From NCBI RefSeq assembly GCF_004348985.1, contig NZ_SMKW01000017.1, forward strand, positions 1 through 64,000: DNA of 64,000 nucleotides, in the 5' to 3' direction. A program made the translations under genes and the position numbers. The DNA is from Saccharopolyspora elongata. Lineage in GTDB: Bacteria > Actinomycetota > Actinomycetes > Mycobacteriales > Pseudonocardiaceae. The notes under the pieces were generated by a model. That model searched no databases. It saw nothing but the letters and a program-made list of their open reading frames with translations, and had not been told where the DNA came from. Of this stretch, positions 1 to 8,032 are shown one piece after another; positions within the stretch are counted from its first letter, which is position 1; each line of letters begins with the position of its first letter.

Positions 1-47
1 GGTCCGGGGCCGTCGTGCGGGCGGCCTGGGCGGGGAGGTGGACCGGG

Positions 48-479
48 ATGTTCCTCGGCACCCACCACCCGAAGCTCGACGACAAGGGGCGTTTGACGCT
101 GCCGGCCAAGTACCGGGAAGCATTGGCGGGGGGGTTGATGGTCACCAAGGGACAGGACCACTGCCTCTACGTCTTCCCGCGCGACGAGTTCGAGCAGATG
201 GCGCGCAAGGTCGCCGAGGCGCCGTTCACCAACGAGGCGGTCCGCGCCTACCAGCGGTACCTGTTCGCCGGCACCGACGAGCAGCAGCCGGACGGGCAGG
301 GCCGGATCAAGATCGCGGCGGAGCTGCGGCGCTATGCCGGGCTGGCCAAGGAGTGCGTGGTCATCGGCGCGATCAACCGCCTGGAGATCTGGCACTCGGA
401 GAGGTGGCAGAGCTACCTCGACGAGCACGAGGAGGGCTATGCGAAGGCTCAGGAGGAGGTGTTGCCCGGCGTTTTCTGA
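48..479 (+). CDS. mraZ: Transcriptional regulator MraZ
   Basis: MraZ is a DNA-binding protein of the SpoVT/AbrB fold that represses the dcw cluster it heads. The 143-residue product begins [20 protein letters not shown] and carries two AbrB-like halves (about residues 5-50 and 80-125), which is the usual family length. The ATG at 48 is chosen over an upstream in-frame ATG at 15 because the family begins MFLG and GGGGAGG (32-38) lies 9 nt before it. It is the first gene of the cluster; the window starts too close to show its own promoter and MraZ boxes. Confidence 0.95.
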   Translation: MFLGTHHPKLDDKGRLTLPAKYREALAGGLMVTKGQDHCLYVFPRDEFEQMARKVAEAPFTNEAVRAYQRYLFAGTDEQQPDGQGRIKIAAELRRYAGLAKECVVIGAINRLEIWHSERWQSYLDEHEEGYAKAQEEVLPGVF

Positions 480-644
480 GCGTTCCGCCGACCGGCGGGG
501 CGGGAGTTGACGGCAAGGGACCCGGGTTTCGTGAGGCCTCGGTCCGCTCGGCTATCGCATGCCTGGTGCATCTTCCCCGGCACCAGGACGCGACGGGCGG
601 GCGGGGACCTGACGGGATCCGGAAAACCAGGGGGCTTTACCGAA

Positions 645-675
645 GATCGCCACGCGCCGTTCGCGCGTGGCGATC
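645..675. terminator. Stem-loop between mraZ and rsmH
   Basis: A perfect 12-bp stem GATCGCCACGCG / CGCGTGGCGATC (645-656 and 664-675) with a 7-nt loop lies in the 255-bp mraZ-rsmH gap. There is no T tract, as is common for high-GC hairpins. It could be a terminator or attenuator separating mraZ from the rest. Just downstream is a second short inverted repeat, TTCGAC-N6-GTCGAA (683-700). No gene is visible in 480-734. Confidence 0.55.
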
Positions 676-734
676 GGCGGTATTCGACCGCGGTGTCGAA
701 CCGGAACGGGGCACGCGGGAAGGGAGGGACCGCC

Positions 735-1721
735 GTGGCCGAACAGCGGCATGATCAGGGTGGATCCGCCCGCGACAAGCACGTTCCCGTGCTGCTCGAA
801 CGGACGCTGGAGCTGCTCGCGCCCGCGTTGTCCCGCGAGGGGGCGGTGGTCGTCGACGCCACGCTCGGCATGGGCGGGCACTCCGAGGCGATGCTCGCCG
901 CGCACCCCGGGCTGACGCTGGTCGGGCTGGACCGCGACACGGACGCGCTGCGGCTCGCCGGTGAGCGGCTCGCGCCCTACTCCTCCCGGATCCACCTGGT
1001 GCACGCGGTGTACGACGAGTGGGCCGACGTGCTCGCCGACCTCGGACTGCCCGAAGTGGACGGTGCGCTGTTCGACCTCGGGGTTTCCTCGCTGCAGCTG
1101 GACGAAACCGCCCGCGGCTTCGCCTACGCGCACGACGCACCGCTGGACATGCGGATGGACCCGGGCGCGCCGCGCACCGCCGCGGACGTGCTCAACACCT
1201 ACAGCGCGGACGAGCTGGCGCGGGTGCTGCGGACCTACGGCGAGGAGAAGTTCGCGGGCAAGATCGCCGCGGCGATCGTCCGGGAACGCCAGAAGGAGCC
1301 GTTCACCAACAGCGCGCGGCTGGTCCAGCTGCTCTACGACACCGTGCCGGCGGCGAGCCGGCGCACCGGCGGGCATCCGGCCAAGCGCACCTTCCAGGCG
1401 CTGCGCATCGAGGTCAACGCCGAGCTCGACGTGCTGGACCGCGCGCTCCCGGCGGCGCTGGACTCGCTGGCCGTGGGCGGTCGGATCGCGGTGATGTCCT
1501 ACCACTCGCTGGAGGACCGGATGGTCAAGCGGGCCTTCGCCGACCGGACGAAGTCGCGCACCCCGGTCGACCTGCCGGTGGAACTGCCGGGCCACGGACC
1601 GGAATTCCGGTTGCTCACCAGGGGCGCCGAGCTCGCCGGTGAGCAGGAGATCGAGGCCAACCCCAGGGCCGCATCGGTGCGGCTGCGGGCCGCGGAGCGG
1701 GTCGGCCGGGGGAACGCATGA
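735..1721 (+). CDS. rsmH: 16S rRNA (cytosine-1402-N4)-methyltransferase RsmH
   Basis: RsmH (MraW) uses S-adenosylmethionine to methylate N4 of C1402 in the 30S decoding centre. The product has 328 residues. The SAM-binding loop [12 protein letters not shown] is at residues 41-52, and the family blocks [11 protein letters not shown] and [17 protein letters not shown] are present. The GTG at 735 is preferred to the much longer open frame from 507 because the resulting N-terminus and length match the family and a GGGAAGGGAGGGA run sits just upstream. Second gene of the dcw cluster. Confidence 0.95.
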   Translation: MAEQRHDQGGSARDKHVPVLLERTLELLAPALSREGAVVVDATLGMGGHSEAMLAAHPGLTLVGLDRDTDALRLAGERLAPYSSRIHLVHAVYDEWADVLADLGLPEVDGALFDLGVSSLQLDETARGFAYAHDAPLDMRMDPGAPRTAADVLNTYSADELARVLRTYGEEKFAGKIAAAIVRERQKEPFTNSARLVQLLYDTVPAASRRTGGHPAKRTFQALRIEVNAELDVLDRALPAALDSLAVGGRIAVMSYHSLEDRMVKRAFADRTKSRTPVDLPVELPGHGPEFRLLTRGAELAGEQEIEANPRAASVRLRAAERVGRGNA

Positions 1722-1743
1722 GCGGCAAGGCGAGGGAGGCGAG

Positions 1744-2526
1744 ATGACTGCACCTACGCGTGCCGGCAAAGCCGCTTCGCGGGCGGGTTCCGCCGAGCGA
1801 ACGCAGCAGGCCGCCCAGAAGACTGCGCAGAAGAGCAGCCAGAAGAAGTCCGGGCAGAAGCCCGCCCAGAAGTCGGGGCAGAAGACGAGCGAGAAGCCGC
1901 GGACGCGGTCCGCCGCGGCCGAGCGCGCCTACGCGCGTCGCGAGGAGCGGCGGGACCGGTCGGCGCGGGAGCCCGCCGACCGGCGGCCGCGCCAGCTGCG
2001 GCAGGGCGTGGAGGAGCGGCGCCCCGCGGCGAAGCCGAAGCCCAAGGCGAAGGCGAAGCAGCTGCACGAGCGGGTTTCGCTCGCGCGGTTGCCGCTGGTG
2101 GTCGTGGTGATGGCGGTGCTGGCCACCGGGCTGGCCGCGACGTTGTGGCTGTCCATCGCCGCGGTCAGCGGCAGCTACCGGCTGCAGCAGGGCGAGGACC
2201 AGATCAACGCGCTGAGCGAGCGCAAGGAGCAGTTGCTGAGCGAGGTCAGCTCGATGAGCTCGACGCCGGAGATCCAGCGTCGAGCAGAGGAAGCGGGTCT
2301 GCGGCAGGCGCCTTCGCCCGCCCGCCTCGTCCAGCAGCCGGACGGCTCGGTGACCGTCATCGGTGAGCCGAAGAAGGTCACCGCCGCGCCGCCGCCCGCT
2401 CCGCCGCAGCCGCCGGCCGGGCAGCCCCCGGCGGAGCAGCCGCAGGCCGGGCAGCCTCCGGCGGCGGAAGGCCAGGTGTCGCAACAGCCTCCTGCGGACC
2501 AGCAGGTCGCGCAGGCGGGCCACTGA
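1744..2526 (+). CDS. FtsL-like septum protein with long charged N-terminus and Pro/Gln-rich tail
   Basis: A 260-residue bitopic membrane protein in the ftsL position. The cytoplasmic N-terminus (1-115) is Lys/Arg/Ala rich with repeated Gln-Lys pairs at 25-47. A single membrane segment spans about 116-141, followed by a short coiled coil (143-172) typical of FtsL/DivIC proteins. Residues 214-260 form a Pro/Gln/Ala-rich extracytoplasmic tail. FtsL proteins join FtsQ and DivIC at the septum and activate FtsW-FtsI. Sequence conservation in the family is low, so assignment rests on topology and position. The stop overlaps the ftsI start (TGATG). Confidence 0.8.
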   Translation: MTAPTRAGKAASRAGSAERTQQAAQKTAQKSSQKKSGQKPAQKSGQKTSEKPRTRSAAAERAYARREERRDRSAREPADRRPRQLRQGVEERRPAAKPKPKAKAKQLHERVSLARLPLVVVVMAVLATGLAATLWLSIAAVSGSYRLQQGEDQINALSERKEQLLSEVSSMSSTPEIQRRAEEAGLRQAPSPARLVQQPDGSVTVIGEPKKVTAAPPPAPPQPPAGQPPAEQPQAGQPPAAEGQVSQQPPADQQVAQAGH

Positions 2527-4382
2527 TGGCCCGAGGGTCGACCAGCGGCATCCGGCGGCGCACCGCGCGCACGAACGTGGCCGGCAGCAACCGGCGGCTG
2601 CTCGTCGGCCGGTTGCTGCTGGTGATCGCTCTGGTGCTCACCGGCGGCAAGCTGATCCAGGTGCAGGGGTTCGAGGCCAGCGCGCTGTCCGAGAAGGCGC
2701 AGTCGCAGCGGGCGGCCAAGCAGATCATCCCGGCCGAGCGCGGATCCTTCACGGACCGCAGCGGGAACGTGCTCGCGTTCAGCGGTGAATCGCGGCAGCT
2801 CTACGCCAACCCGAACCTGCTGACCAAGACCTTCGACGAGGAACACGCGAAGAACCCCGCGAAACCCACTTCCGAGCAGTACAAGCGGGAGATCGCCCGC
2901 TACATCGCGCAGGTGCTGCCGGGGGTGATCAGCGAGCAGGAAGTGCTCGACGCGCTGTTCAAGGACGCCGGGTTCACCTACTTCGGCCCGCCGATCGATC
3001 CGAGCCAGGCGCGCCTGATCACCGAGAAGTACCCGCACATCGGGGCCGAGTACCGGGCGACCCGCGAGTACCCGGCGCGCGACGTGGGCTCGAACATCAT
3101 CGGCGCGGCGAACTGGCGACCGGATGAGCGGAAGGTCCAGGGCCAGATGGGCCTGGAAGCCTCGATGGATTCGCTGCTGGCCGGCACCGCCGGGGAGAAG
3201 ATCGCCGACACGGCGAGGGATTCGAACCTGGTCATCCCCGGCACCGAGCGGGAGCTGAAGGCGGCGATCCCGGGCTCCGACGTGCAGCTGACGATCGACT
3301 CGGACCTGCAGTTCATGCTCCAGCGCCAGCTCGCCGACTACGCGCGCACCGCCCAGGCAAGGAGTGCCAGCGCGGTGGTGCTGGACGCCAAGACCGGCGA
3401 GATCTACGCGCTGGCCAACGACAAGTCCTTCGACCCGAGCGCCAAGTCGTGGGGCGAGAGCCCGGACAGCAATCCGGCGGTGACCACCCCCTACGAGCCG
3501 GGCTCGGTGGGCAAGGTGATCACCGCGGCCGGAGCGATCGAGGACGGCATCGTCAAGCCGGACACCGTGCTGCAGGTGCCGGGCTCCATCAAGGTCGCCG
3601 ACCGGACCGTCGGCGACGCCTGGCCGCACGGCACGCTGCCGCTGACCTTCACCGGCGTGCTGGGCAAGTCCTCCAACGTCGGCACCCTGATGGTCGCGCA
3701 GCAGCTCGGCGAGGACCGGTTCTACGACCTGGCCAAGAAGTTCGGGCTGGGCCAGGTGACCGGCAGCGGCCTGCCGGGGGAGAGCGCGGGCAGCCTGCCG
3801 CCGCGCCAGTCCTGGTCCGGGTCGACGTTCGCGAACCTGCCGATCGGCCAGGGCCTTTCGATGACGGTGCTGCAGATGGCGGGCATGTACCAGGCGATCG
3901 CGAACGACGGGGTGCGGGTGCCGCCGCGGATCATCGCGGCGGAGACCGGGCCGGACGGCACGCGAGTGGAGCGACCGCGCCCGGAGGGCGTTCGAGTGGT
4001 CAGCCCTGAGACGGCGCACACGGTTCGGGACATGCTGCGCTCGGTGGTGCAGAACGGGCCGGGGCGCGAGCAGGACGGCACCGGGCCGGGCGCGGCCCTG
4101 CCGGGCTTCCAGGTCTCCGGCAAGACCGGGACGGCGCAGCAGGTCGACCCGGCTTGCCGCTGCTACAGCCAGTCGAAGTACTGGATCACCTTCGCCGGGA
4201 TGGTGCCCGCGGACAACCCGCGCTTCGTGGTGGGGCTGATGCTGGACCAGCCGGCGTACGGGACGCAGGACGGTTCGTCGGCGGCGCCGCTGTTCAACGA
4301 AGTCGCGTCGTTCCTCACCCAGCGCTACCAGATCCCGCCGTCCAAGGAGCAGGCGCCGATCCAGACCCTCCAGGTCCCCTGA
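2526..4382 (+). CDS. ftsI: Septal peptidoglycan transpeptidase FtsI (class B PBP)
   Basis: A 618-residue class B penicillin-binding protein that cross-links septal peptidoglycan as partner of FtsW. One membrane anchor lies at about residues 20-42, then a pedestal domain, then the transpeptidase domain. Catalytic motifs are S327-V-G-K330 (SxxK), S382-S-N384 (SxN) and K533-T-G535 (KTG). No C-terminal PASTA repeats are seen. A Cys-Arg-Cys lies just after the KTG motif, as in some actinobacterial FtsI. The start overlaps the stop of the FtsL-like gene. In most Actinobacteria murE follows directly; here an opposite-strand gene begins 9 bp after the stop. Confidence 0.95.
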   Translation: MARGSTSGIRRRTARTNVAGSNRRLLVGRLLLVIALVLTGGKLIQVQGFEASALSEKAQSQRAAKQIIPAERGSFTDRSGNVLAFSGESRQLYANPNLLTKTFDEEHAKNPAKPTSEQYKREIARYIAQVLPGVISEQEVLDALFKDAGFTYFGPPIDPSQARLITEKYPHIGAEYRATREYPARDVGSNIIGAANWRPDERKVQGQMGLEASMDSLLAGTAGEKIADTARDSNLVIPGTERELKAAIPGSDVQLTIDSDLQFMLQRQLADYARTAQARSASAVVLDAKTGEIYALANDKSFDPSAKSWGESPDSNPAVTTPYEPGSVGKVITAAGAIEDGIVKPDTVLQVPGSIKVADRTVGDAWPHGTLPLTFTGVLGKSSNVGTLMVAQQLGEDRFYDLAKKFGLGQVTGSGLPGESAGSLPPRQSWSGSTFANLPIGQGLSMTVLQMAGMYQAIANDGVRVPPRIIAAETGPDGTRVERPRPEGVRVVSPETAHTVRDMLRSVVQNGPGREQDGTGPGAALPGFQVSGKTGTAQQVDPACRCYSQSKYWITFAGMVPADNPRFVVGLMLDQPAYGTQDGSSAAPLFNEVASFLTQRYQIPPSKEQAPIQTLQVP

Positions 4383-4400
4383 CGGCGGACGTCAGGGGAC
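4374..4400. terminator. Bidirectional hairpin embedding both stop codons
   Basis: A perfect 11-bp inverted repeat GTCCCCTGACG (4374-4384) / CGTCAGGGGAC (4390-4400) with a 5-nt loop lies at the junction of two convergent genes. It contains the ftsI stop (4380-4382) and the stop of the opposite-strand EccC-like gene (4392-4394). A symmetrical hairpin here can serve both transcripts. Confidence 0.7.
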
Positions 4401-7400
4401 GAGGGGCGTCTGGATCAGCTGGTACCCGTCGAGGCGGCTGACGAGGGTTCCCCGGCCCGGCGGGAGCGGGCGGGAGGGCGTGGTGCCCATCAGCTTGCCT
4501 TCATCGGCGTTCGCGCTCATCGCCAGCCCCGGCGGGTTGGTTTCGCGCAGTGTCGCGATGAAGCGCTCGTACAGCGCGCGTCCCGCTCCGGCGGAGTCGC
4601 GGGTCAGCACGACGTGCAGGCCGAGATTGGCGGCCATCGGCAGGAACTCCGCCAGCGGCGCGAGCGGGTTCTCGCCGCCGGACGCCACGAGTTCGTAGTC
4701 GTCGACGACGATGAACAGGTCGGGGCCCGACCACCAGGAGCGGTTCCGTACCTGTTCCTGCGTCACGTGCGGTCCCGGCATCCGCTTCCGCAGCGCCGGG
4801 ATCACGTCCTCGACATGGCTCCTGAGCTGGCCGGGGGTGATCACGTACGCGGCCAGGTGCTCGGTGGTGAGGAACCCGAGCAGCGTGCGCCGGTAGTCGA
4901 CCAGCAGGATCAGCGCTTCCTGCGGCGCGTACCGCTCGGTGATGCCGCGGATGATGGTCCGCAGCAACGTGGTCCGGCCGGATCCGCGTTCGCCGATCGC
5001 GTAGAAGTGCGGCTCCCGGCGGAAGTCCAGGTGCACCGGTTGCAGGGCCTTCTCGCCGATGCCCAGCGGGATCAGCTTCGGGGCGTGCGCCGGCGGGAAC
5101 CGGTACGGCAGCTCCGTCGGCAGCTGGTGCACCGGCGGGGCCGGGTATCCGCGCCAGCCGGACCGCACGCGGTCGACCAGGTCCGCGACGGCGTCGGCGT
5201 GGCTGTCGCGGTAGACCTCCTGCACCGGACGGGGCCACCGCCCCTTTTCCCGGGCGGCTTCCACCAGAGCGCCCCGCTTCGCGCGGTCCACCCGGGGTAG
5301 CGCGGTGCGGAAGTGCTGCTTGCTCGGGTGCATGCCGCGGCCTGGTTGGGAGTGCGGCACATGTGCGGCCCTCTCGGGATCGATCTCCGATCGGTCCGAT
5401 TCGAAGAGCCGCAGCTCGATGCGGGTCTCCAGCAGATTCCGCATCCCGGAGCGGATTTCGGACCACCGCTTCGCCGTGACGAACACGTGGATGCCGTATG
5501 CCAGGCCCCTTTCGGCCAGGTGGTGCACATTGGCCGGGACATGAACGGATTCTTCGTAGAAAGTTCTCCATCCGTCGATCAGCAGGAACACGTCGCCGTG
5601 CGGGTCGGGGTCGGGCTCACCGCGCAGCCTGCGTTCGCGGAGCTCCGCCATGTTCTCGATGCCCAGCTGCTGGAAGAGCCGCTGTCGCCGGGCCAGCAGC
5701 GCGTCCATCTCGAGCGTGACGCGCCGCGCCGCATCGATGTCGAGTCCGGTTACGACGGACCTCACGTGCGGCAGGTCCCGGAACGCCGCCAGCGAACCTC
5801 CGCCGCGGTCGACGCAGTAGAACTGCACCTCGCGTGGCGTGTGCGTCAGCGCCAGCGATGCGATCAGCGTGCACATCGCGGTGGACTTGCCCGAACCGTC
5901 CCGGCCCACGATCGCGCCGTGGGTGTCCAGGTCCAGCACCATCGGGTCCTGCCGGCACAAGTACGGGTCGTCGAGCAGCCCCATCGGCACCTGCAGCGGC
6001 CGGTCTCCTGGGCGGCGAACCGCCGTGTAGCCCCGGACTTCGTTTTGCTGAAACGGGGGAAGCAGAGCGTCCAAAGTGGGCGGCGTGTCCAGCGGCGGCA
6101 ACCAGATTTGGTACGCCGACTGGGCCTTGCCGCGCATTTCGGCCAGCGTGGTTTCGGCGAGGCTGGTTTCGGGCTTGCCGCGGGACACGTATGCCGTTTT
6201 GAACTGCCTGATGCCGTCGGAAGTGCGCAGGTATCCGACGCCCGGCTCACGCGGCAGGTCGCAGGCGTCGGGCACTCCGATCACTGCGCGAGATTCGGCG
6301 GCGTTGAAGGTCCTCAGCGCGATGCGGTAGGACAGGAACGCTTCGAGGTGGCGAACCCTTTTTTCTTCAAGTCTTTGCGATGTCAGCAGCAGACGGACGC
6401 CCAGTGGCGGGCCAAGACGGCAGATCCGCAGCAGCAGATCGGCGAAATCGGCATGCTGCGACATCATTTCACTGAATTCGTCCAGCACCACGAACAGCGT
6501 CGGAAAAGGTTCTTGACAGCGCTGGTCGCCGGATTCGCGCATCTGGCGGTATTCCCGGAAGTCCTTCGCTCCAGCGCCTCCCAGCACTCCCGCGCGCCGG
6601 CTCAACTCGCCGTCCAGCGAGTCCTGCAGTCTGCTGGGTAGCTCGAAATCGAAAGCCAAATTGGGGATGATCGCAGAAACATGCGGTGCGTTATCAAAAA
6701 CGTGGAAAGTAGCGGCGCCCATGTGCTCTGCGAGCACGAAGTTGACGTCGGTCGGCGGATGCGTGGCCATCAGGCCGAGGACGATGGTGCGCAGGAGCTC
6801 CGACTTGCCGGAGCCGGTCGCGCCGATGATCATGCCGTGCGGCCCGATCCCGCCGAGCTCGGCTTCTTTGAGGTCGAGCTCGAACGGATTCCCGGCTTCG
6901 TCCACGCCGATCGGGATCCGGTAGAGGTCCTCGATCGGGCGCGGCGCCCACGCTCGGTCGACGTCGAAGCCCGGTCCTAGGTTCAACAGGCCGGCGGCCA
7001 GGTTCGGCGGTGCCTCGGGCGGCAGGATCTGTCGCGCCGAAGGGGCTTTGTCGCGCATCGCTGCCAGGATGGTTGCGAGCAGCTCGTTCTCGGAATCGCT
7101 TTGGGGCACAGTCGCGGTCTTGAACTGCTCGATGCTGTCCGGGGTGCGCAGATATCCGCGGCCGGTGCCGCTCGGTATTTCGCCGGCGTCGGGGATTCCG
7201 ATCACCATGCGCGACTCGTCGGCGTTGAAAGTCCTCAGCGCGACGCGGAAGGGCAGGAACGGTTCGAGAGATCGCAGATCTCCCTGCTCCAGCCGGTGCG
7301 AGGCCAGCAACATGTGGGTGCCCAGAGAACGTCCCAAACGACCGACCCGCACCAAGATCTCGACGAAGTCCGGCTGTTTCTCCAGCACTCTGAGGAATTC

Positions 7401-7949
7401 ATCCATGACCACGAAGAGGGCAGGCAGCGGTTCCTGGCAACGCTGATCGCCGGACTCCTGCATCTGGCGGTATTCCCAGAAGTTCTTCGCCCCGACGGCT
7501 CTCAGCAATTCCATGCGGCGGCTCAACTCGACTTCCAGCGAGTCCCGCAGCCGCCGGAGCAGATCCGCATCGGACTCCAAGTCGGGAGCGAAGGCCGAAA
7601 CGTGCGGCGCGTCCTCGAGGTCGCCGAACGCTGGGCTGGCGATGTACTCGGCAAGCACGAAGTTGACGTCGGCCGGCGAATGCGTCGCCATCAGGCCGGT
7701 CACGATCGAGCGCAGGAGGCTCCCCCTGCCGGAGCCGCTACCGCCGATGATCAGGCCGTGCGGACCCATCCCACCGCGGGCCGCTTCCTTGAAGTCGAGC
7801 TCCACCGGGGTGCCCGCCTCGTCCACGCCGATCGGGATCCGGTAGAGGTCCTCCGCCGAGCGCGGCGCCCAGGCCCGGTCGATGTCCAAGCGCGGTCCCA
7901 GGTTCCACAGCTCCGCCGGGTCGGCGTTGTGGATCCACGCCTCGGTCAT
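4392..7949 (-). CDS. EccC-like FtsK/SpoIIIE ATPase with four ATPase modules, no membrane anchor
   Basis: A 1185-residue protein resembling the motor ATPase EccC of type VII (ESX) secretion. Four FtsK-type modules start near residues 30, 338, 650 and 955. Walker A motifs are GGSGSGRGS (69-77, Lys replaced by Arg), GATGSGKS (376-383), GRDGSGKS (682-689) and GERGSGRT (986-993, Lys replaced by Arg). Walker B ends are D183-E184, D490-E491, D792-G793 and D1083-D1084. Modules 1 and 2 both match EccC domain 1 and align with a constant 307-residue offset; modules 3 and 4 match EccC domains 2 and 3. The usual EccC N-terminal membrane helices are absent. No WXG100, EccB, EccD or mycosin gene is in the window, so it is an orphan of unknown substrate. 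An AGGGGGA ribosome site precedes the ATG. Confidence 0.8.
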   Translation of the reverse strand: MTEAWIHNADPAELWNLGPRLDIDRAWAPRSAEDLYRIPIGVDEAGTPVELDFKEAARGGMGPHGLIIGGSGSGRGSLLRSIVTGLMATHSPADVNFVLAEYIASPAFGDLEDAPHVSAFAPDLESDADLLRRLRDSLEVELSRRMELLRAVGAKNFWEYRQMQESGDQRCQEPLPALFVVMDEFLRVLEKQPDFVEILVRVGRLGRSLGTHMLLASHRLEQGDLRSLEPFLPFRVALRTFNADESRMVIGIPDAGEIPSGTGRGYLRTPDSIEQFKTATVPQSDSENELLATILAAMRDKAPSARQILPPEAPPNLAAGLLNLGPGFDVDRAWAPRPIEDLYRIPIGVDEAGNPFELDLKEAELGGIGPHGMIIGATGSGKSELLRTIVLGLMATHPPTDVNFVLAEHMGAATFHVFDNAPHVSAIIPNLAFDFELPSRLQDSLDGELSRRAGVLGGAGAKDFREYRQMRESGDQRCQEPFPTLFVVLDEFSEMMSQHADFADLLLRICRLGPPLGVRLLLTSQRLEEKRVRHLEAFLSYRIALRTFNAAESRAVIGVPDACDLPREPGVGYLRTSDGIRQFKTAYVSRGKPETSLAETTLAEMRGKAQSAYQIWLPPLDTPPTLDALLPPFQQNEVRGYTAVRRPGDRPLQVPMGLLDDPYLCRQDPMVLDLDTHGAIVGRDGSGKSTAMCTLIASLALTHTPREVQFYCVDRGGGSLAAFRDLPHVRSVVTGLDIDAARRVTLEMDALLARRQRLFQQLGIENMAELRERRLRGEPDPDPHGDVFLLIDGWRTFYEESVHVPANVHHLAERGLAYGIHVFVTAKRWSEIRSGMRNLLETRIELRLFESDRSEIDPERAAHVPHSQPGRGMHPSKQHFRTALPRVDRAKRGALVEAAREKGRWPRPVQEVYRDSHADAVADLVDRVRSGWRGYPAPPVHQLPTELPYRFPPAHAPKLIPLGIGEKALQPVHLDFRREPHFYAIGERGSGRTTLLRTIIRGITERYAPQEALILLVDYRRTLLGFLTTEHLAAYVITPGQLRSHVEDVIPALRKRMPGPHVTQEQVRNRSWWSGPDLFIVVDDYELVASGGENPLAPLAEFLPMAANLGLHVVLTRDSAGAGRALYERFIATLRETNPPGLAMSANADEGKLMGTTPSRPLPPGRGTLVSRLDGYQLIQTPLVP
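6084..7904 (-). repeat. In-frame tandem duplication inside the EccC-like gene
   Basis: The segments 7005-7904 and 6084-6983 encode modules 1 and 2 and align at a constant 921-nt offset with no insertion or deletion over about 300 codons. A 35-nt stretch (7819-7853 and 6898-6932) is identical. Module 1 has lost the Walker A Lys and following Ser while module 2 keeps both, which fits divergence of one copy after duplication. Confidence 0.8.
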
Positions 7950-7985
7950 GCACGGTCCCCCTGAACGTCGTGATGCGGCAAGCCA

Positions 7986-7991
7986 TGTATA
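7986..7991 (-). promoter_or_regulatory. Possible -10 of the EccC-like gene
   Basis: Read on the minus strand this is TATACA, an AT-rich island in an otherwise GC-rich 83-bp gap, about 37 bp before the ATG at 7949. An inverted repeat GGTCG-TT-CGACC lies slightly further upstream (about 8013-8024). No clear -35 was recognised. Confidence 0.35.
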
Positions 7992-8032
7992 TCAAGCGGC
8001 CTACCGCACCACGGTCGTTCGACCGACCGCCC

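Noticed and set aside
2175..4019. 614-codon minus-strand open frame over the FtsL-like gene and ftsI
   Set aside because: Shadow frame; ftsI motifs on the plus strand are unambiguous.
4392..7949. A complete type VII secretion locus around the EccC-like gene
   Set aside because: No WXG100, PE/PPE, EccB, EccD, EccE or mycosin gene is present on either side.
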